This document shows positions 1-11,327 of a DNA stretch of 64,000 bases, in pieces. The DNA lies in NCBI GenBank assembly GCA_949152475.1, contig OX424564.1, forward strand, positions 6,944,001-7,008,000, given 5' to 3'. The notes under the pieces are model-generated. The model saw only the letters and a program-made list of their open reading frames with translations, was not told the origin of the DNA and ran no database searches. A program made the position numbers and the translations under genes. Each line of letters opens with the position of its first letter. The stretch's first letter is position 1. This stretch comes from Terebella lapidaria (taxonomy: Eukaryota > Annelida > Polychaeta > Terebellida > Terebellidae).

Positions 1-720
1 GGAGTTCAGGCTGTTCAAAAGTCTTAATGATCGAAGACATGGCTATATGAGGTTACCATCTTTGTCATAGATGAACAAAATATGGGACACGGACATGCTG
101 AAAGCACCGTGGCCTCATGTGGGGCTTGTTTCCATGGCAACAGGTCTATATTTTCCCATAAAAATGTCAAAAATATTGAAGATTGGGCTGCTTTAAAGCG
201 TTATTGGTTAAAAACAGATCAACGATCTTGTCTCAGATACAACACACGTGGGACAGAGACGGGATGTTACCACTGTTGCACCTGAGTGAAGCTCGTTGCC
301 ATGGCAACAGAGGTTTCTATTGGTAGGCGTCGGGTCTTCTTTCACCCAAGAATGGCAAGAATTCCGGGGTTCAAATTTATCAATGGTCGAAGACACGGCT
401 ATATGAGGCTACCATCTTTGTCATATATATATATACACAATATGGGATACAGACATGCTGGTAACACCGTGGCCTCCGAGTGGGGCTTGTTTTATATGGC
501 AACAGGTTTATTTTCCCATAAAAATGGGAAAATATTGAAGATTGGTTATAGACAGATCAACAACCTTGTCTCAGATAAAACACACATGGGACAGAGACGA
601 TATGCTACCACTGTGGCCCCAGGGTGGGGCCCGTTACCATGACAACAGGCAGTCCTAACCATCCGTGTCAGTTCTATTTTTTTGCACAAAATGGCCAAGG
701 TGGAAGAATGGCCATGGTGG
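1..720 (+). repeat. ~360-bp tandem repeat with RFX/X-box-like palindromes (about two units)
   Basis: Two diverged copies of one unit are seen; for example 'atgggacacggacatgctg' near 80 recurs as 'atgggatacagacatgctg' near 442. Each unit carries palindromic motifs: gtttccatggcaac at 128-141, GTTGCCATGGCAAC at 295-308 and gttaccatgacaac at 633-646. The same unit occurs on the minus strand at 3950-4572 and 6600-7130. The short ORFs across it are repeat translations and not supported as genes. GTTGCCATGGCAAC matches the known RFX-factor X-box consensus; use as a binding site is inference. Confidence 0.75.
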
Positions 721-1660
721 ACGAATGGGTGGCGCCCCAGGCCTAGTGAGTAAATTGTGCAAATAACCGTTTGTTATGTGGTCTATGTATTGAGTATTTC
801 TTAATCATATTGCATGTCATCACTTGTCATGCCGTTTATTAGTGCATTGGAGTTGTATAAGCAAAAAACAAAACATTGTGCAGCGTGGTGTTGAAACCAA
901 TGGTTGGCGAGCGCACAAACTATAAGGGTTGGTTTGTTCAAACGGCATTCTGTCAGAAACTATCCGGTCAACACCAAATACACATTGTTTCCATTTATAT
1001 GCGATATTCCATGTAATTGGCCAATTTTTGAGGGAATTCATCGCAAAATATTCGACTGAGAACATTTTTAAACGGAATGTGTGGTGTCAAATCCAATTAC
1101 TAGCGCCTGAAAGATTGAAAGTCAGGTTGTTTTCGAGGCTATTACGAATAAACAGATGTTTTAGTAATTATCAAAGTTCTGAGAAGGTCCTTGGAATTGA
1201 TAATTTTTTATGCAAAAAAATATATCATTTTTACAACAATGAGTACATATTACTCGAAAGTTCAAACCTGTGGGATGCATTGCGATGACAGTTGGAACTG
1301 ATATCTTCATAATATATTTGATGAAAGCTAATAACATATTATATTATTCAAATAGGGAAGAAATACAAGGCATACTCAAGCAACATAAGCACATTGATTT
1401 TCAATATCCAGCAGTCGGTTGAACATGTCGTTGAAAAGGATTTTAGTAAATGTCCAACAATCTGGTGAAAAATTCACCATGTCATTTCAAAATATAATAT
1501 TCCATGAACCAAACGGTCAATTTTTTTCACGTTTCTCATTTTGGTCACAAAGGTCGATATCAAATTTGGAAAGATATCTATCGAAGCAAATATTTAGCAC
1601 CAAAGGTCATCATTGGCCTTAAATTGTCAATAGATAAATAGCCAGAACTGTGAATGAAGA
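721..1660. other. AT-rich intergenic stretch, no gene seen
   Basis: No ORF here shows a recognisable domain, and no splice-linked exons could be built. Nothing repeat-like was matched to the rest of the window. Confidence 0.5.
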
Positions 1661-1914
1661 AATAAGTTTATTACATACAGTTGTAAATGATAAATTTACA
1701 AAGAACAATATTTTACATTCAACGCAATTTCACTGCAATTCCTCTTAATTGTTTGTTTCTATTGTGAGCCAGTTTGTACAGCTGATAGTCAGATTCAATT
1801 CATATGACTAAATGGATTATTGAGTACAGGACCGATTTTACATTTCTGAACGATGAAGTTCATCGAACAAGTAATCATACTCCGGTGCCCCTGATAGGAC
1901 ATGACGACATGACT

Positions 1915-2035
1915 ACGTCGTTTGTACGAAGTACTACTTCGTTTGCAAGATGTAGTAAGTCGTTTGCACGAAGTAATACTTCGTTTGCACAAATTCCCAA
2001 GTTATTCGCACGAAGTACTGAGTCGTTTGCACAAT
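1915..2035 (+). repeat. Short tandem array, CGTTTGCAC-GAAGTA units
   Basis: Four to five imperfect units of about 27-33 bp alternate 'tcgtttgcac' with 'gaagtactactt'-like inverted motifs. The array sits just inside the left foldback arm. Confidence 0.7.
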
Positions 2036-2039
2036 TCCT

Positions 2040-3299
2040 GACACAGATTCGGAGGCTAAGTTGTGTGATCGTTTCGGGAATTTCTTCAGCAACAAAATTG
2101 CTGAGAATACATCAACGTTCTCTGATGATCTCCCAGTGCAGAATAGTGACAATCTGATCACATGCAAACTCGAGAACTTCAAAAGGCTAACATCAGACGA
2201 AGTCAGTAACATCATCAAATCTTCACCATCGAGTTCATCGAGAAGTGACCTATCCCAACTTGGCTGGTGAAAAAAATGTCAGGAGGTTTTGCTGTCATTG
2301 ATAACTGCAATTGTGAACTCCTCGCTCTGCGGTGGTGTATTTCCGTCTTTGCTCAAGCGAGCCTTGATCGCACCAATTTTGAAAAAAAACATGGGTCTGA
2401 CACCGAAGAACTGTCAAACTATAGACCGGTATCGAACCTTCCATTGCCATCTGAAATCATTGAAAGGACTCGAGGAAGCACTCTATTCAGCATATCAGCG
2501 GCACCACAGCACGGAGACTGCATCGGCCAATGTGCACACCGACTTGTTATAGGCAGATGACCAGCGTCAGGTGGAGCTGCTAATATTTCTTGACTTATCA
2601 GCATACTGTTAATCACATCCTGCTCCTGTCAAGGCTTCCTCCGACTACAACATCAGAGGAGCTACCCTTACCTGGTTTGAATCCTATCTTTGCAACCGTA
2701 CACGAACAGTATGAGCGGCACGATCGGAAATAGCAGCGACTTGGTGAGTACCACAGGGATAAGTGTTTGGCCCTCGTACAGAGTTGCACTCGGTGCGTTG
2801 ATCAGAAACGGCGGAATATTCTATCACCTATATGAGGATGACTAGCAATTATACACCACGTGTCATCATGATGATATCCCTTGGATTACTGCGTCAGTCT
2901 GATATCTTCTTGATGTCCTCAAATCAGTTTAAACTGAACCAGTCTAAAACGGACATCGTTCTGCTTGCCTCCATGTAAACCATCGCACGTGTGCCAGGTG
3001 TTCCCTTTGAAATTCGTGTTGGTGACTCTATCATACAGCAATCCGCCCATGTTAGGAACCTTGGTGTGCTAATGGACAGTGAGATGACTATGGTTCCACA
3101 GGTCAAATCCACTTGCCGATCGACCATGATCCATCTGCGTCATCTGGGCAAAATCAGACCTAAATTATATCAGGAATCTGCAAGCAGATTGGCTTTTTCA
3201 CTAGTTACCTGCAGGCTTGATATCAACAACTCTCTTTATCACGGTATTGGCAAGGTTCACTTGAACCTTTCGCCAAAGGTGCAAAGCACTGAACAATAG
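2040..3299 (+). pseudogene. Decayed non-LTR retrotransposon reverse transcriptase (CR1/L2-like)
   Basis: Pieces of a LINE reverse transcriptase appear in all three frames. From about 2190 there is a pre-RT segment; at 2290-2550 the finger region includes LKRALIAPILKK and, in another frame, NYRPVSNLP; at 2520-2700 the 'LDLSAAFD'-type region is broken; at 2800-2850 the catalytic motif region reads YEDD followed by a stop where YADD is expected; and 2991-3299 encodes a post-RT thumb/connection segment. Frameshifts and stops show it is dead. It lies wholly between the two foldback arms. Confidence 0.75.
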
Positions 3300-3949
3300 T
3301 CTGACCAATAACCCACATTATCATTATACACATTTACATTTTTACACATTACATTTACATCAAGAAATATATTGCATAATACATGAGCTGATTATACCAT
3401 AGCCCTAGCTTTCCCGTTCATATATTCTACTATTCTGACCGCTAACCCAAGCCATGGCCAGATAGATTAACGAACATGCATGGATATAAAGGAAAAAAGT
3501 ATCAATAATATAGACCATCCAGTCTACAACTTCCATCACAGACCTATATCGCAAATTTACATGAAAGTCCGTAGAGTAGGGTTGCAGCATTGATGTGCAA
3601 CAGTGTGTGCACAACTAGACCTATTGCCATGGAAATAGGTCGTGTGAACGAAGTAGTTTTTTTTTTGTCATGTCCTATCAGGGGCACCGGTGTATGATTA
3701 CTTGTTCTATAAACTTTATCGTTTAGAAATGTAAGATAGGTCCTGTACTCAATAATCCATTCAGTTATATGAATTGAATCTGACTATCAGCTCTGCAAAA
3801 CTGGTTCACAATAGAAACAAATAATTAAAACGTATTGCAGTGAAATTGCGCTGAATGTACAATATTGTTCTTTGTGAATTTATCGTTTACAACTGTATGT
3901 AATAAATTATTCCAACTGATCATACTGGCCATTTAGCCACTAACAATAT

Positions 3950-4572
3950 TAAGCAGCCCGAACTTCATATTTTTGTTGCCATTTTGGGCCAAAAAAATAG
4001 AAATGGCACGGATGGTTAATACTCCCTGTTGCCTTGGCAACGGGGCCCACCCAAGGGCCACAGTGGTAGCATCCCGTCCCTGTCCCACGTGTATTTTATC
4101 TGAGACAATCGTTGACCTGTCTTTAACCATTGGCATTTTAAACACCCCTCTTCAATATTTTACAATTTTTATGGGAAAATAGACCTATTGCCATGGAGCC
4201 TCACCCTGAGGCCACGTTGCTATCAGCATGTCCGTGTCCCATATTATGTTCATCTAAGACAAAGTTATTAGGCCTAAATAGCCATGTCTTCGACCATCAA
4301 TAAATTTAATCAGCCTGAACCCCGTAATTCTTGCCATTTTTGGGTGAAAAAGACCCGACGCCTACCAATAGAAACCTCTGTTGCCATGGCAACGAGCTTC
4401 ACTCAGGTGCAAGATCGTTGATCTGTCTTCAATCATTAACACTTTGAAGTAGCCCAATCTTCAATATTTTTGACATTTTTGTGTGGGGAAAAATAGACCT
4501 GTTGCCATGGAAACAAGCCCCAACTGAGGCCACGGTGATATCAGCACGTCCGTGTCCCATAATTTGTTCATC
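3950..4572 (-). repeat. Inverted copy of the RFX-palindrome repeat (outer part)
   Basis: The reverse complement matches units of 1-720. Palindromes are at 4028-4041 (gttgccttggcaac), 4380-4393 (perfect GTTGCCATGGCAAC) and 4501-4514 (gttgccatggaaac). The unit stops at 'ttcatctat' (about 4574), where a LINE is inserted, and resumes near 6600. Confidence 0.75.
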
Positions 4573-4600
4573 TATAGATAGATAGATAGATAGATAGATT
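4573..4600 (+). repeat. (GATA)n microsatellite, LINE 3' tail
   Basis: About six GATA units, located exactly at the 3' junction of the minus-strand LINE. Confidence 0.85.
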
Positions 4601-4935
4601 TATTTCCCAAATCAGCAAATTAATAAAATGTGATACAGATATTATGATACAAAAAGGAGTAAAGTGAGATGGGAGGAGCAACGTAACCAATTGAGGTTGT
4701 CTTCCCGTTGCCCCCAAATAAAATAAACACATAAATAATTATATTCATACTGAACAAATAGTCGTAGTGGAGAGATTGTTAGAAGGGAGTTGTCCACAGC
4801 ACGCATGTGCCACCCGCCACGGTGAATCAGGAACCGGTACATTGGTTAGGGAGAGGTACACGACTCGAGAAATATACTATATACAAATAACATCAATTCG
4901 AAAGACGAATTCAAAGGAGATGTAGATGATAAGTT

Positions 4936-6593
4936 TTAGCGACAGTCAGAGCACCTGGGATTGTCACAGTTCACAGCAGATTGATATGCATTCAGATAAG
5001 TGGATTTGACGGTGTGCTTGACTACATTTTTTGAACAAGGCAGTTTCAGATTTGATGAGTATCTGTTAAATACTACGGGGAAGTGAAAAGGGGGGAGTTT
5101 ATCCACAAAACGAGATTTAGTTCTGGATATATTGAATAACTGGGACTGTCGCGTGATATAATAAGTTTGAACATTAATATTTAAACTGAACACGTTATCG
5201 AAAGATTTGGGTAGATTTTCATTTATATAGTCATACATAAAAAGCATAATCTGGAGCTGATGCAGATCAGTTACTTTCAGAATGCCACACCGCTTGAAGA
5301 GTGGATCAGTGTGGCTATTGTATTTTTTATTATGTATCGTTCTCATGGCCCGTTTTTGCATAAGTACAGTTTTTTGTAATACCGCCGGACTGGCATTTCC
5401 CCAGGCAAGTATACCATAAGTTAAATGGGGATGGATCAAAGCATAATATAAAGTGAGCAGGCTTTCTTGGGGAAGGAAAATTTTCAATTGTTTCATAGCA
5501 AATAATGCTCTCGAAATTTTCTTATTTATATTGGCAACTTGTTGTTTCCAAGAGAGAGATTCGTCAATTATTATGCCTAAAAATTTACATGCATTTGTGC
5601 GTGTTAAAGTAACGCCATTGATTACCAAATTGTTGTTATTGATCATCCGGCGATGTATTCCGCTTGGTTGAATGACCATATATTGAGTTTTGGAAGCATT
5701 TAAAGAAAGTTTATTTGCACAGAACCAGTTAAAGAGTTTATCGAGACTTATGTTTGCTCGAGTGAATAATTTAGTCGGGTCGTCGTCAGATAGCACGAGA
5801 GTTGTGTCGTCTGCAAATGATAAGATATTTTCTTCCGTGCTGTGATTAATATCATTTATATAAATAAGAAATAATAAGGGCCCTAGGATAGATCCCTGTG
5901 GAACTCCACACCTAATTGGTAGACTGTCAGATAAATGCGAGTCAAAGTCAACAAATTGACTTCTACCTATTAAATAACTTTTTATCCATTCATTAGCTAG
6001 CCCACGAATCCCATATATGTTTAATTTGTACAGCAGAATATCGGTGCTTATGGTATCAAAGGCTTTACTTAGGTCACAGAATGCAGCCAAGGTTAGTTTA
6101 GATGGGGATGAATTACTGGATTCCGCACATTGATTCAATAGGTGAATAATAGGATGAATAGTTGAATGCTTCGCTCTGAAACCATATTGATGACGATATA
6201 GTATATTATTTGAGTTCAAAAAATTCATGATTTTGTTGTACATGATCCTTTCAAATATTTTGGAAACTGATGACAATAAACTAATCGGCCTATAATTGTT
6301 TAGGGAACATGGGTCGCCAGATTTGAATATAGGTATGACCTTCGCACGTTTGAGTTCCGACGGGAAAATTCCGGTTGAAAATGTCAAATTAATTATATGG
6401 GTAAGAGGAAGCACAATTATATCTATCATTTTTGTAAGTAATTTTGTGGAAATGCCGTCAGCACCAAAACTTGTTTTGGGTTTCAGTTTATTCGCAATGT
6501 CCAGTATGTCAGACGGAAGAATCGGATCTAGAAACATGGAATTTACATTATGATTGGGCATATAGTCTGTGAAATTCCTATTCGAGATGGGCA
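4936..6593 (-). CDS. Reverse transcriptase ORF of the truncated LINE (partial)
   Basis: One open frame (to the stop at 4936) encodes a non-LTR reverse transcriptase. Ordered RT motifs are visible: NNYRPISLLSSVSKIFERI, QYGFRAKHST, AAFCDLSKAFDTIS, GVPQGSILGPLLFLIYINDI and the catalytic SFADDTTLV. A thumb/connection region and a Cys-rich C-terminus ending RCSDCR follow. The open frame continues upstream to 6714, but the first ~40 residues come from the host repeat (its KMARITGF...RRYGYMRLPSL stretch recurs in the copy at 286-642), so they are not part of the protein. The endonuclease is missing, so the copy is probably not autonomous although the RT is uninterrupted. Confidence 0.85.
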
Positions 6594-6599
6594 CGAGAT

Positions 6600-7130
6600 A
6601 TAACAAAGATGGTAACCTCATATAGCCATATCTTCGAGCATTAACACTTTTGATCAGCCTGAAGCCCGTAATTCTTGCCATTTTCGGGTGAAAAATAGAC
6701 CCGACGCTTACCATTAGAAACGTTTGTTGTCATGGCAACGAGCCTCATCCAGGGGCCACAGAGGTAGCATTCCGTCTCCGTCCCACGTGTGTTTTATCTG
6801 AGACAAGATCGTTGATCTGACTCTAAATATCAACACTTTAAAGCAACCAAATACATTGTATTCATTATTTTTGCCATATTTTATGGGTAAATAGACCTGT
6901 TGCCATGGAAACGAGCCCCACCCTGATGCCACGGTGCTATCAGAATGTCCGTGTCCCATATTATGTTCATCTATGACCGTGATGGTAGCCTCATTTAGCC
7001 ATGTCTTCGATCATTAACAGTTTTATATAGCCTAAACCCCGATATTCTTGCCATTTTCGGGTGAAAAATGGTCCCGACGCCTACAATTTGTAACGTCTGT
7101 TGCCATGGCAACCGGCCCCACCCACAAGTG
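6600..7130 (-). repeat. Inverted copy of the RFX-palindrome repeat (inner part)
   Basis: Continues the unit interrupted at 4574, followed by a further diverged copy. Palindromes are at 6726-6739 (gttgtcatggcaac), 6899-6912 (gttgccatggaaac) and 7099-7112 (perfect GTTGCCATGGCAAC). Confidence 0.75.
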
Positions 7131-8560
7131 ATGCTGGTATCATTGCAATCCTAACTGGTCTTACCCTTGAATGGTGCTATTTAATAACTCTTATATTGCT
7201 TGGTCTCTTGAACAAACAAACTTTTGAACCCCAAATCACACTTTTGTCATTATTTGTAGAAGGGGCGAACTCCAGGGGGTGGTGATCCCGACCCCCGGGA
7301 CCTCCATTCTTGACACTTCATTGGGGTCACTCCGCCAACACATACCTAGTACCAGCATCTGTCTAAGTTCCAAAGTTAAACCCAATCGGTTGAACCATTC
7401 TTTCGAAGGAGCACTTTCAGTGATATGTTATGCCATTCCGGGTGCCTAGCGGGACGCTATATTAAATTTGAGGTCATTGACCTTCCGAGTCCGTTTCCAT
7501 GGTGACCGCCCCTGTCCCAAAGGACGGGATATGTCAAAATGTGACCCTTAGGTCTTAAGCTTTCCAACGATACCACATTCGCCAATGGGTGTCTCCGTGC
7601 AAACCAAATTCCCCAAAACCGGATTTGGCCCCCAGTCTATTCAGGATCTTGCTGACCTCCCCCTTTGCGATGTTGTTTTGCCTTGCTATCTCAGTCTGTT
7701 TTACCCATTACGTCGCAGGGCAACCACTCAGTGACAAACTGCCGCAATTAGTTGACGCACCATTACTTCAGGAGTCTGTGTTTAAAATTTCGTAGCTCCA
7801 AATCAAGGAGATCTTGGGATATGCACAAAAGTTTGACCAGCCCACATAATTTATAGCAGAACAAAAATCACCCCATATCGCAATGGTCAGTTATTTCGTC
7901 ACCCCATGTGCACTCCCGTGGTGTCAATTAGCACGATAATCGCGTGATCGGCAGGTGGCTAGCTTGGCTAAACATCAGATCATGTAACAACTTCATGGTG
8001 CTCATCAACCCAACCGATATATTCCATAATAAATGACAACCCTGTATTGCAGTATGAAGCCTGGTATTGACTTTCAGCTTATTTGAATAAACAAGATGGC
8101 CGCCGTAACGATTATTACTCTTTTGCTATATAGTTACTGTTTTACTATTTCTCTTTTGCTATATTTCTCTTTTGATATATCACACATACCAATATCGGCG
8201 CACTGGGAGACACCACTTTCGGTCACGGGTGACTGAGATAGCAATGAAAACAGCAAAAGAGAAGTTTCGTTAATTAGTACAAACATAATCGCAGACGTCA
8301 GGTCCAGCCATTTAATAACATGAAAGAGGTTAACCATGTTTGTGTTTCAGTTCAGTGAACCTCATTTCACAATGACAGTAGTTGACGGCTTGTCAATAAC
8401 AGTGGCGCAGACCAAAACAATCGCACATGTCTGAGGGTCCACAATAAATACATATATTCGGATGGAATTTTGGCATCCAAGAGAGGCGACATGTTTTGTT
8501 AAGAGTTGGATAAAAGTATCAAACTCAATCGCCAACAGAACACACGGGTCTAATCCCCCG
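7131..8560. other. Intergenic region, no gene supported
   Basis: Short ORFs only, none with a recognisable domain. An X-box-like 'gtttccatggtgac' occurs near 7492-7505. It lies upstream of the zinc-finger gene. Confidence 0.5.
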
Positions 8561-8562
8561 TT

Positions 8563-8716
8563 AGCCAGTGCTAAATGCGGTCTACTGGTCAACTGTATAA
8601 AACTGACAGAACTTTGTCAGTGATGGTAGGAGAAAAAGTAGCCAGTGCTAAATGCTGTCTACTAGTCAACTGTATAAAACTGACAGAACTTTGTCAGTGA
8701 TGTTAGGAGAAAAAGT
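8563..8716 (+). promoter_or_regulatory. 77-bp tandem duplication with a TATA-like box in each copy
   Basis: Copy 1 (8563-8639) and copy 2 (8640-8716) are adjacent and differ at only a few bases. Each contains TATAAAA (8596-8602 and 8673-8679) followed by an 'actgacag...ctgtcag'-like inverted motif. The duplication ends about 180 bp before the ATG of the zinc-finger gene, so it may be a duplicated core promoter; transcription start sites are unknown. Confidence 0.55.
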
Positions 8717-8893
8717 CGATCGTTCTACGGGACTGTGACCTATTGCTGCATTGGTGAAATTGACATCACCACGTTCTAAATTTGCATACTTCGACTACCA
8801 CACGAATTACCACGCACTGTCACGAAATTTAATACAATACCCAAGTTACCGACGAACAATTACCGCATCTAAGAGGAGTGAGTAGTATTCACT

Positions 8894-10033
8894 ATGGCCA
8901 GTAGCGGCGAAGTCTTTGATGAGCTTGTCATGGATTTGGAGGACGTGGACGCCTTGGACCTATGGGCCGCCAAGTTTGGGTTTTCTGGGGACACGGAACC
9001 ATTTTATGTAAACTTACCAGGACACAGTGACCCTGCCGATATGTCCCAATCAACCATACCTTCACCAGAGCACGGAGATTCTACCGAGAGGTTCTACACG
9101 GGAGAAACAGTCACAAGTCTTACACAACAGCAACAGAACAACGCACAGAAAGTTGCCACAAATCGTTTGAAGCAGGAACGAAACCAAAGCGCAGAGAAAA
9201 TTGCCGCAGTAATTTCGACGCAGGAACGAAACAACAACGCAGGAAACGAAACCACAAGTCGTTCACAACCACAGGTAGCCTATTCAGTATTTGCGATCAT
9301 TTATGCAAAGTGTTATCCTCAGTGAATATTCGAATTTGAAATCAACGAGTAGCATACACAACCCCAACGAGATAAAATGTTTTACAGGTAATATTTTGTG
9401 TCTTGGCAGGCCAACAATACGGACCATGACCCCAGCGAGCATGCGCACTACGATGACTACTTTTCAAGAACAACCAAAAACGTGAGTCGCGTTCTCAGTT
9501 ATTATGAAAATAAGCAAAACGTTTGCATGGTCCTTACAGTTTGCTAGAAGTTCGAGACACTGGTCCTCGTGATGAGAATTGGTCCTAACTTTGGTTGAAA
9601 TGAGAAAGCTCATAACATACAATATGAAATTGCAGTTCCTGCCCTGGTGTGTCTAATTTGCACGTCATGTTTTTACCGCCAGGCCAAGAGAGGCGCTGTT
9701 GATAAATGGCGCTGGTGGTGTCCAAACTGCCTTCGACAGATGAGCACGGAATATGCCCTGAGAAGACATGAGCCGGTCTGTAAAGGGGTCAAACACACAG
9801 AGCACAAGTGTACCCACTGCTCCAGGTACTTCTGTAGCAAGCAATCTCGGGATAGGCACCTGCACTCCTGCAGGGTGGCCAGACTATTGGGCATTGTCAA
9901 GAAGGCAACCACCGAAAAGGTCAGATCCTCAGATTGGATGCATCACGGACAGCAGCCAGTGAATAACACAAATGATGGATATCATGATAGTTATGGGTTT
10001 CACACTGGTTATGGATATCATCCTGGGTATTGA
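8894..10033 (+). CDS. Orphan protein with two C2HC zinc fingers (3 exons, 267 aa)
   Basis: Model: exons 8894-9274, 9410-9481 and 9683-10033, all phase 0. The introns are GT-AG (donors CAG|GTAGCC and AAC|GTGAGT; acceptors TTGGCAG and CCGCCAG). The start ATGG has a good context (ACTATGG). The N-terminus is acidic (DELVMDLEDVDALDLW) and the middle is rich in Q, N and T. Exon 3 has two fingers of identical spacing, C-x2-C-x12-H-x3-C: CPNCLRQMSTEYALRRHEPV-C and CTHC...RHLHSC. This is a C2H2 layout with the last His replaced by Cys. A Gly/Tyr/His-rich tail follows (YGFHTGYGYHPGY). I do not recognise the family. Nucleic-acid binding with an acidic, possibly activating N-terminus is inference. Confidence 0.75.
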
Positions 10034-10181
10034 TACCATACTGGTTACTACAGGTAGTTCGAAGCTACATAAGATACAACTCTCGCGGACATTCAATTTT
10101 GTGAAATATTGAAATGTTCAATCGAACTACTAGTAGTCCAGAATATAAAAAAAAAACATTCCTGAAGACCAATTCTGTTGA

Positions 10182-10356
10182 CTTGAATTTGAAGTACTAG
10201 TGCACCTGTACCCAATTTGAATTATTAGTGCACCTATACCCAATTCGAAGTACAAATGCACCTGTACCCAACTTGAAGTAATAGTGCACCTGTACCCAAT
10301 TCGAAATATTAGTGCATCTGTACCCAATTTGAAGTATTAGTGCACCTGTACCAAAC
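10182..10356 (+). repeat. 28-bp minisatellite, five units plus partials
   Basis: Consensus unit TGCACCTGTACCCAATTTGA + AgTATTAG. Complete units start at 10201, 10229, 10257, 10285 and 10313, each exactly 28 bp, with partial units on both sides. It lies about 170 bp past the stop codon of the zinc-finger gene and may be in its 3' UTR. The minus-strand ORFs over it are repeat artefacts. Confidence 0.9.
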
Positions 10357-10359
10357 ACT

Positions 10360-11327
10360 TTACAACTACAACTAAATGTTGTTGTCCGATATGATTTTGT
10401 ATGTATTTCTATATTTTGTTTGGATACAAGTACATGTACACCTGTCAGATCCTTATACGCGTATGGTAAAACAAGCAACAACCTGATTGGTAGTTTATTG
10501 AAATGAAATCAAAGCGTCAAACAAAACTAATAACTCCACTGGGTTATCACAAAGTAGAATAAATTATTTGCATACACGGATTTGATTTATCAATTGCATA
10601 ACAATTCGTCAGCGTCTTCGTTTTTACTTTAAAATATCTGTATTGTTACAATCTGCCCAACCTCCTGTTATTATTTAACACTATGAACCATCACGTATTA
10701 CTGGTAAACTATGTACTAACACTTTAAAACAAAACTAAATCATGGTCATCGATCCCAATACTAGTAACATCTACATGTCATGAAAGCCAGTCATCTAACA
10801 TTTCTCCAAGTAGGTCTAATTGACAAGTGTGACAGAGACGGGTGATGTGGAATGTGGGAAAGATAAAACAAATACATCACAACATCATTCAGATTGCATA
10901 GAATTACATAAGAAACAAGCAATTAAAAAATCACTCTACAGACTCAAATCCTGTCCATGGACACCCTCGTGTACGACATTCCACACTTTCACGTCTCGTC
11001 CTCTGAATTATTTAACGAATAAACCATGAATATGCATTTTATGTTATATATTATAACATAGATTTTCCGCAAACTCTGATGGAACATTTTGCTGTGCTGC
11101 TGATTCTTTTCTGACAGAGACTCTGACATGTTTCTTTCAAAAAATATTTGTTTCCAGGAACAAAGATTTTATTTCTGAAACAGAAATGCAATTTAGCCCA
11201 CCACCATGTTTGTTTGTTGGTTTTTTGTGTGGACCTTTTTGCGTGGACTATGACTGACCCAAGTTGTACCACGAGAATATCCTGGATGGGTTAGAGCCTG
11301 TGATCCGGTACGTCCGAGTGACTAACT
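10360..11327. other. Intergenic, no gene seen
   Basis: Only short uninformative ORFs. It should contain the 3' UTRs of the two convergent genes (zinc-finger gene on +, SHFL-like gene on -). Confidence 0.5.

Larger units (their letters stand above)
1661..3912. mobile_element. Foldback-type element with ~245-bp inverted arms
   Basis: The left arm (about 1661-1908) and right arm (about 3667-3912) are inverted copies with scattered mismatches. For example, the left 'gtgcccctgataggacatg' reads in reverse complement at 3667-3690, and left 'taagtttattacatacagtt' matches the complement of the right end near 3890-3910. Inside the left arm lies a short array of CGTTTGCAC / GAAGTA units (1915-2035), and a partial unit 'gaacgaagtag' lies beside the right arm. 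The interior holds a decayed LINE. Arms with subterminal short repeats are typical of foldback DNA elements. No transposase ORF is seen, so it would be non-autonomous. Confidence 0.65.
4573..6600 (-). mobile_element. 5'-truncated non-LTR retrotransposon inserted in the RFX-palindrome repeat
   Basis: The uninterrupted repeat elsewhere reads 'accatctttgtcatagatgaac'. Here its complement is split, 'ttcatctat' on the left and 'aacaaagatggtaacc' on the right, which bounds the insertion at about 4574 and 6600. Read on the minus strand, the element ends in a (TATC)n microsatellite tail next to the left junction (4573-4600), as expected for the 3' end of a CR1/L2/Jockey-type LINE. The 5' part (ORF1, endonuclease) is absent. 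Confidence 0.8.

Noticed and set aside
10130..10481. Minus-strand ORFs with IGYRCT repeats
   Set aside because: Translation of the 28-bp minisatellite.
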